DNA from: a virus
Virus record (IMG/VR): IMGVR_UViG_3300017917_001562
Span: 1-64,000 of that record
Direction: 5' to 3' (one strand)
DNA: 64,000 nt
Under the pieces are notes generated by a model. It saw only the letters and a program-made list of their open reading frames with translations, did not search any database and was not told the DNA's origin. Numbering within the stretch: the first letter of the stretch is position 1; every line of letters starts with the position of its first letter. This document shows, piece after piece, positions 60,276-64,000 of the stretch. Position numbers and translations under genes: made by a program.

Positions 60276-60502
60276 ACATATTTCAGTGTTATAAATGAAG
60301 CAAGACTTTCGTCGTCTAGACTTATATTAATATTGCCGCTATAAAAGCCACGATCAATGGCCCAATGCTTGCCACCTACCCTAGAGTGTAAATAGTAAGT
60401 TCTTACACCAACATTTTGTTCTAAATAACATTGAACTTCGCGTTCGTGCTTTGACGGAATAGTAAATGTTACTTTGAATTTTTGTTCAAGTACACTAGGC
60501 AT
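60272..60502 (-). CDS. Small protein, possible LRW relative (ends LKYV)
   Basis: A 76-residue protein: FTIPSKHEREVQCYLEQNVGVRTYYLHSRVGGKHWAIDRG, then ISLDDESLASFITLKYV. The end D-D-E-S-x-x-x-F-I-x-L-K-Y is the array pattern with Y for W, as in the 48732 member. It lies 8 kb from the array. TAATG overlap upstream, ATGA overlap downstream. Function unknown. Confidence 0.5.
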   Translation of the reverse strand: MPSVLEQKFKVTFTIPSKHEREVQCYLEQNVGVRTYYLHSRVGGKHWAIDRGFYSGNINISLDDESLASFITLKYV

Positions 60503-60864
60503 TAACTTACCTCTGTGCGGCCGCCACCCAAATCAGTTTTCTTCACACCACTGGTCGGCCTAGGATTGTTTGCTTCATATTGTTCAAATGTTTCAAGCAC
60601 AACATTACGACAAACATCTTGGAACCAACGGTCCACAATGTCTGCATCTGTTTTGCCTTGGTATCCTGCACGAAGTAGTTTGGTAATGAATTGATCATTC
60701 CAATCAAGCTCAAACGCACCTTGCCCTACATTTTCGGGATCTAAATCAATGCTGAGAATATTAACATAAGGCTCATTACGCTTGGTTGCTTCTGCCTTGG
60801 GATCTTTTACTTTTACTGTTAATTTACCTGCTGTCTTTTTAGCAGGAGTCTTTGCTGTTGCCAT
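60502..60864 (-). CDS. Conserved phage protein (120 aa)
   Basis: A 120-residue protein from ATG 60864, with AAAAGGAA eight bases ahead; the earlier ATG at 60888 is less likely. A basic K/P/A-rich start (MATAKTPAKKTAGKLTVKVK) leads to YVNILSIDLDPENVGQGAFELDWNDQFITKLLRAGYQGKTDADIVDRWFQDVCRN. This core is strongly conserved in T4-like aquatic phages. Function unknown. Confidence 0.7.
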   Translation of the reverse strand: MATAKTPAKKTAGKLTVKVKDPKAEATKRNEPYVNILSIDLDPENVGQGAFELDWNDQFITKLLRAGYQGKTDADIVDRWFQDVCRNVVLETFEQYEANNPRPTSGVKKTDLGGGRTEVS

Positions 60865-61112
60865 TAATGATTCCTTTTTAACTGCCATATTATGTATTCG
60901 GTCTTTTCAATCCAGTAGTGTTTTACTATTGGTTCACCTGGACCGGTAATCCATCTTTCGCCATGGTACGCATACTTACCCCACAATGGTTTTCCTGTTA
61001 AATAACACCGCTGTGGACGCCAACATAGTTTTAAATCCCAGTATCCTGCTTGTTTCAATCCCCAGTCTTCACTAGGTGGTGATGCTTGTGGACTCATATC
61101 TAACATACGCAT
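60864..61112 (-). CDS. Conserved phage protein (82 aa)
   Basis: An 82-residue protein from ATG 61112 after TGGAG. SPPSEDWGLKQAGYWDLKLCWRPQRCYLTGKPLWGKYAYHGERWITGPGEPIVKHYWIEKTEYIIWQLKRNH is a highly conserved T4-like phage protein by pattern (W-D-L-K-x-C-W...C-x-L-[ST]-G-K; GERWITGPGEP). C33 and C39 may bind a metal. No function is known to me. Confidence 0.75.
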   Translation of the reverse strand: MRMLDMSPQASPPSEDWGLKQAGYWDLKLCWRPQRCYLTGKPLWGKYAYHGERWITGPGEPIVKHYWIEKTEYIIWQLKRNH

Positions 61113-61120
61113 AATCTCCA

Positions 61121-61996
61121 TTAAGCTAAACTGGCATATAAATGTTGTTGCAAGTTCAATCGCAACCCATGTTGAATACAGTATTGTCCTGTGTACTCAT
61201 GATTGGCTTGATTGTCTCGCAAGTTCAACAAACCTGGTTCCCAAAAACTAATAACTTCATCTACTGTACTGCGTTCAGCCATTGTGATTTGACCTTTTTC
61301 TGCGCGAAGTAATTTAATCTTTTGTGGGAAACTATTATAGACATTCATTGGACTGCAATAAATTTCTTTGTCTGGATTATTCCGTTTCCATTCTAGTGCC
61401 CAGTCTGGAATACTGTTATATGGACTGTCTGGGTCTGCACTCATAACAAACTTTAAACAGTCTGCACGGTCTAGAATAGTTTTACTTGGTGCTAGATATT
61501 TAACAGCTCTGCCGTTCTTTTCCATACACTTAGGACTGCATACAAGAGTAACGCCATCCGGTACATGAGTATCAGGAATGCCATTGCTTTCAACTTGTAC
61601 TGCCTTAAAATGGTTCAACTGCCTAGCCATCCATGGTGTAATGTTATCCTGTAGCAGTGGTTCTCCACCGGTCATTACCAACACAACGCCCGGATAATCA
61701 TTGCGGCCACGAACTGCCCACGCAGGAACTTCTTGTCCTTGGCTGACCCAAAAGTCACGAATAGTATCATACATCTTTGCTTCAATGTCAGCAAAGGTCA
61801 ACCAATCACCGTCATCAAAGAAAGTGTCACAGAAACTACAATCTAAATTACACTTGGCTAATCTAATAAAGAACGCAGGCATACCAGCATAAGGACCTTC
61901 ACCCTGTAGCGTAAAAAACATACTGGTTACAAATAATTGATTTTCTGGTGCGTCTTTAAAGTATTTCTTACCAATGATAGCGTTAGTTCCAAACAT
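61121..61996 (-). CDS. queE: 7-carboxy-7-deazaguanine synthase
   Basis: A 291-residue radical SAM enzyme: FTLQGEGPYAGMPAFFIRLAKCNLDCSFCDTFFDDG contains the C49-x3-C53-x2-C56 cluster site and the QueE-specific LQGEGP; VLVMTGGEPLLQDN is the GGEP motif. QueE makes 7-carboxy-7-deazaguanine from 6-carboxytetrahydropterin, used for queuosine or for deazaguanine DNA modification in phages. No other pathway gene (queC, queD, folE) is in the window, so they may lie beyond the edges or in the host. Confidence 0.85.
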   Translation of the reverse strand: MFGTNAIIGKKYFKDAPENQLFVTSMFFTLQGEGPYAGMPAFFIRLAKCNLDCSFCDTFFDDGDWLTFADIEAKMYDTIRDFWVSQGQEVPAWAVRGRNDYPGVVLVMTGGEPLLQDNITPWMARQLNHFKAVQVESNGIPDTHVPDGVTLVCSPKCMEKNGRAVKYLAPSKTILDRADCLKFVMSADPDSPYNSIPDWALEWKRNNPDKEIYCSPMNVYNSFPQKIKLLRAEKGQITMAERSTVDEVISFWEPGLLNLRDNQANHEYTGQYCIQHGLRLNLQQHLYASLA

Positions 61997-62022
61997 TTTA
62001 TTCCTTGCTGATAATTTTTATT

Positions 62023-62871
62023 TTATGATCCGCAGTTATTAACACATACAGGATGTGTTAAATCTAACTCATTATAAAGTAATTCTGCGACATTGTCAAC
62101 ATCATCTATTGTTGATTTGTAACAGCATGTGCTAAATTTGCCGTTAGCAGCCAAATAGATGCCGGGCTGAGTCAAATGCATACAATTTTCTGTCAAAACC
62201 TTTTTGTTATTTAGATTAAATTTTATAAGAGGTAAAATAGTTTTTGGTGGAAATAACTTATAATCATTTCCTGTGCGATAATGTTTTACATTTTCTATAT
62301 TTCTTGACGATTTTACAAGTTTAAATTTTTTAAAACCTAATTTTTGACTTAGCTTTAAGCAATCTTTAATTTGATGTTCGTTGTGTTCAAAAGGAATAAA
62401 TTGCCATGTAGCTGTACCACCCGATTGTATAAATGCTGTTGCGTTATTAATGATTTTTTCATATGAAGTGCCTTGACGATATATTTCATGAATTTTTTCT
62501 AATCCATCAATGCCAAACCATACATCGTGTTCGATATCAGATAATTGTTTAGCGAAATCAGACCACCACTTAACAGACCTTAAACTACCATTGGTATGGA
62601 TTTGTATTTTTTTAACATACTTTTTTGCAATATCTATAAATTGGTTTATTTTACTTGCAGCAATAGGATCTCCAAAATTTCCACACAGTTGAATTGCATA
62701 AAGATTTTTAAGTTGTTGTAAAGTGTCTTCAAAGATCTTTGTATCTAAATCTTGTTCAGTAATAAAATCAGAAAGACCAAAACCGTTATTGTTTCTGGGG
62801 CATTGTGGACACCATGCATTACATTTACTTGTTGGTTCTACATGCAACCATTTTACATCATTGAGAGTCAT
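62023..62871 (-). CDS. Radical SAM protein with SPASM-like C-terminus
   Basis: A 282-residue enzyme: HVEPTSKCNAWCPQCPRNNNG (C17, C21, C24), QLCGNFGDPIAASKI in place of the usual GGEP, and a C-terminal CMHLTQPGIYLAANGKFSTCCYKS...C...CGS that would bind an auxiliary cluster. It is separate from the five-gene cluster on the other strand. Its promoter, TTGACA-N17-TATAAT, lies inside the upstream gene. Substrate unknown. Confidence 0.75.
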   Translation of the reverse strand: MTLNDVKWLHVEPTSKCNAWCPQCPRNNNGFGLSDFITEQDLDTKIFEDTLQQLKNLYAIQLCGNFGDPIAASKINQFIDIAKKYVKKIQIHTNGSLRSVKWWSDFAKQLSDIEHDVWFGIDGLEKIHEIYRQGTSYEKIINNATAFIQSGGTATWQFIPFEHNEHQIKDCLKLSQKLGFKKFKLVKSSRNIENVKHYRTGNDYKLFPPKTILPLIKFNLNNKKVLTENCMHLTQPGIYLAANGKFSTCCYKSTIDDVDNVAELLYNELDLTHPVCVNNCGS

Positions 62872-63139
62872 TATACAAATTTGACCAAACTTTTAGTTTT
62901 TCAATCTTATTATACTTTGCTTTATTTAGGTTGTCAAGGTCAAGTATGCCTTTTTCTATTAAGATATCAACTAAGGCCAACATGTCACCAATTTCCAATT
63001 CTAGCATTTCTTTGTGCAGCTGACCTGTTTTATAGTGTTTGGTATCTAAACCAAATCGTCGTATCTTACTGACTTCCACAATAACTTCAGCACATTCTTC
63101 TTGCAGAATGCCCAATGCTTCTTCGACTTGTTTGTTCAT
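62858..63139 (-). CDS. MazG-like nucleotide pyrophosphohydrolase
   Basis: A 93-residue all-helical protein: LGILQEECAEVIVEVSKIRRFG and LELEIGDMLALVDILIEKG give the E-E-x-x-E...E-x-x-D metal motif of MazG-type NTP pyrophosphatases. Such phage enzymes may lower nucleotide or ppGpp levels. Its coding sequence also holds the promoter for the radical SAM gene. ATGA overlap upstream. Confidence 0.75.
   Translation of the reverse strand: MNKQVEEALGILQEECAEVIVEVSKIRRFGLDTKHYKTGQLHKEMLELEIGDMLALVDILIEKGILDLDNLNKAKYNKIEKLKVWSNLYNDSQ
62909..62937 (-). promoter_or_regulatory. Perfect sigma70 promoter inside the MazG-like gene
   Basis: TTGACA (62932-62937) and TATAAT (62909-62914) on the minus strand, spacer 17. 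The bases also encode L-D-N-L-N-K-A-K-Y-N-K, so coding and promoter overlap. Transcription would begin about 30 bases before the radical SAM start at 62871. Confidence 0.8.
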
Positions 63140-63756
63140 TTTTTAACTTTACAATTATCTAAATGCCATCTAACCATAGCGCCTTTCGGACCTTGTTTGC
63201 CACAATGTGGACAAATGACAGGAGGCATACTATTCATATGAGTTGTGCGAGCATAAGGATTTGATTTTCCTTTATTCCACGGCTCTCTGCCTTTACAAGA
63301 TTCGCTTATTTTTTTGCCCCATGTGATTTCTCTCCCTTTTAATCTATTAGAAATTTTCTGACGAATTTCGGGAAGTTTGGCATAGTTACTATCCCCAACA
63401 TATCTATTAGGTTCTTGTTCGTAACCAAATCTATTGCCGTGTGTTTTGCGGTGACTAGCCGGGCCCGCACCGCCCTGGCCGTCTTCTGGAACTAAATTAG
63501 CAAAATCTTTGCTCTCTACTATATTCCATTTTTCACTGTAATGCAATCCGAGTGTTCTTGCTTCTTCTATCGTTGCACATTTTGCAATTATTTCTGTAGT
63601 TATGTCATCACCATATTTTTCTAAATGGCTTGTCCAATATACCCCGCTACCTTTATATCTATAGCAAGAATCTTCGTATTCAGTAATATGACGACATAGA
63701 TACTTTAGACCTGTTTTATTGTGAGTTTTTAATAATAAATATATTTTTTTGTCCAT
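63136..63756 (-). CDS. GIY-YIG homing endonuclease with NUMOD3-like motif
   Basis: A 206-residue protein from ATG 63756, after GGGGG. Y-L-L-L-K-T-H-N-K-T-G-L-K-Y-L and KGSGVYWTSHLEKYGD form the Seg/GIY-YIG-like core with the YKGSG element, RTLGLHYSEKWNIV supplies the E region, KISESCKGREPWNKGKSNP is a NUMOD3 repeat and CPHCGKQGPKGAMVRWHLDNC is a C-terminal zinc finger. Free-standing homing endonuclease. CTAAATAC lies 17 bases before the ATG. Longer upstream frame overlaps the GMP reductase end. Confidence 0.8.
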   Translation of the reverse strand: MDKKIYLLLKTHNKTGLKYLCRHITEYEDSCYRYKGSGVYWTSHLEKYGDDITTEIIAKCATIEEARTLGLHYSEKWNIVESKDFANLVPEDGQGGAGPASHRKTHGNRFGYEQEPNRYVGDSNYAKLPEIRQKISNRLKGREITWGKKISESCKGREPWNKGKSNPYARTTHMNSMPPVICPHCGKQGPKGAMVRWHLDNCKVKK

Positions 63757-63772
63757 CAAGTATACCCCCAAT

Positions 63773-63780
63773 GTATTTAG
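63773..63780 (-). promoter_or_regulatory. Candidate late promoter (CTAAATAC)
   Basis: CTAAATAC on the minus strand, 17 bases from the endonuclease ATG. This octamer is like late promoter cores in T4-like cyanophages and also occurs beside the HNH gene at 41962-41969. Tentative. Confidence 0.4.
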
Positions 63781-63802
63781 CTTTTGGCGGTATATTTGCT
63801 GG

Positions 63803-64000
63803 TTATTTACTGATAGTATCTCGCTCATGAATGGTATTATATTGAGTGTTAACGCGAACAAATGTGGTGCATTTTGGCAATTGTTTAAGGGTTTCGGCGC
63901 CTACATACGAGCAGGTACTCCGAATGCCACCTAAAATATTTTGAACTACAGTACCTACGTCTCCTTTATGGGGGATACTAACTGTTCGGCCTTCGCTCGA
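63803..64000 (-). CDS. guaC: GMP reductase, C-terminal part (runs off window)
   Basis: A 65-codon fragment open at the window edge on the minus strand: EGRTVSIPHKGDVGTVVQNI, LGGIRSTCSYVGAETLKQLPK, then TTFVRVNTQYNTIHER. L-G-G-[IL]-R-S-[TA]-C-[ST]-Y-V-G-A and the TTF-[IV]-R-V end are typical of GuaC, which reduces GMP to IMP; IMP dehydrogenase normally has G-G-L-R-S-G-M-G-Y. The catalytic residues lie outside the window. Confidence 0.75.
   Translation of the reverse strand, partial: SSEGRTVSIPHKGDVGTVVQNILGGIRSTCSYVGAETLKQLPKCTTFVRVNTQYNTIHERDTISK

Overview
This window is a densely packed, AT-rich stretch of a large tailed-phage genome, most likely a T4-like contractile-tail myovirus. Evidence is a gp6-type baseplate wedge protein, a giant baseplate/fibre protein, several fibre-like proteins, many small genes of the kind carried by T4-like cyanophages and pelagiphages, phage thyA/folA/dCMP deaminase, an RNase H/5'-exonuclease, a MazG-like pyrophosphatase and three homing-endonuclease genes. 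Strong sigma70-type promoters with 17-bp spacers (three of them perfect TTGACA/TATAAT) suggest a proteobacterial host, probably aquatic; the species cannot be read from the sequence. No tRNA, rRNA, CRISPR array, integrase or transposase was recognised, and no gene-free stretch exceeds 300 bases.

Layout. (1) 5-22651, plus strand: structural block with baseplate wedge, a 4463-residue protein carrying a YHYH-like segment, seven FG-GAP-like repeats and CBM5/12-like motifs, two fibres sharing a C-terminal domain, a small baseplate-type pair, and a tandem duplicate of 312/313 residues. (2) 22662-39007, plus strand: a cassette behind a perfect sigma70 promoter: GT-A-like transferases, five radical SAM enzymes, two partner-like proteins, carbamoyltransferase, DUF2061 membrane protein, APS-kinase-like and HxGH nucleotidyltransferases, dCMP deaminase and a modular transferase. 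(3) 38988-45794, minus strand: sugar aminotransferase and epimerase, an HNH homing endonuclease, thyA, folA and conserved phage genes. (4) 45843-52708, minus strand: a tandem array of about 22 small related genes (about 70-130 codons) ending in L-[R/K]-W-[S/A/V], each overlapping the next by a few bases; one member is split by a GIY-YIG endonuclease gene on the other strand. (5) 52708-64000, minus strand: VWA metallopeptidase and MoxR ATPase, many small conserved phage genes behind separate sigma70-like promoters, exonuclease, SGNH-like protein, QueE, another radical SAM protein, MazG-like protein, a second GIY-YIG endonuclease, and the C-terminus of a GMP reductase running off the right edge.

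How it may work together. The plus-strand cassette encodes sugar and radical chemistry directly downstream of the tail-fibre genes, so modification of virion proteins or glycans is a reasonable but unproven reading. The minus strand supplies nucleotide metabolism (thymidylate, folate, deazaguanine, GMP reduction) and a set of probable early genes. The least explained element is the LRW array: its shared C-terminal codons also form the ribosome binding site of the next gene, and relatives of the family occur outside the array, one of them between the MoxR and VWA genes.
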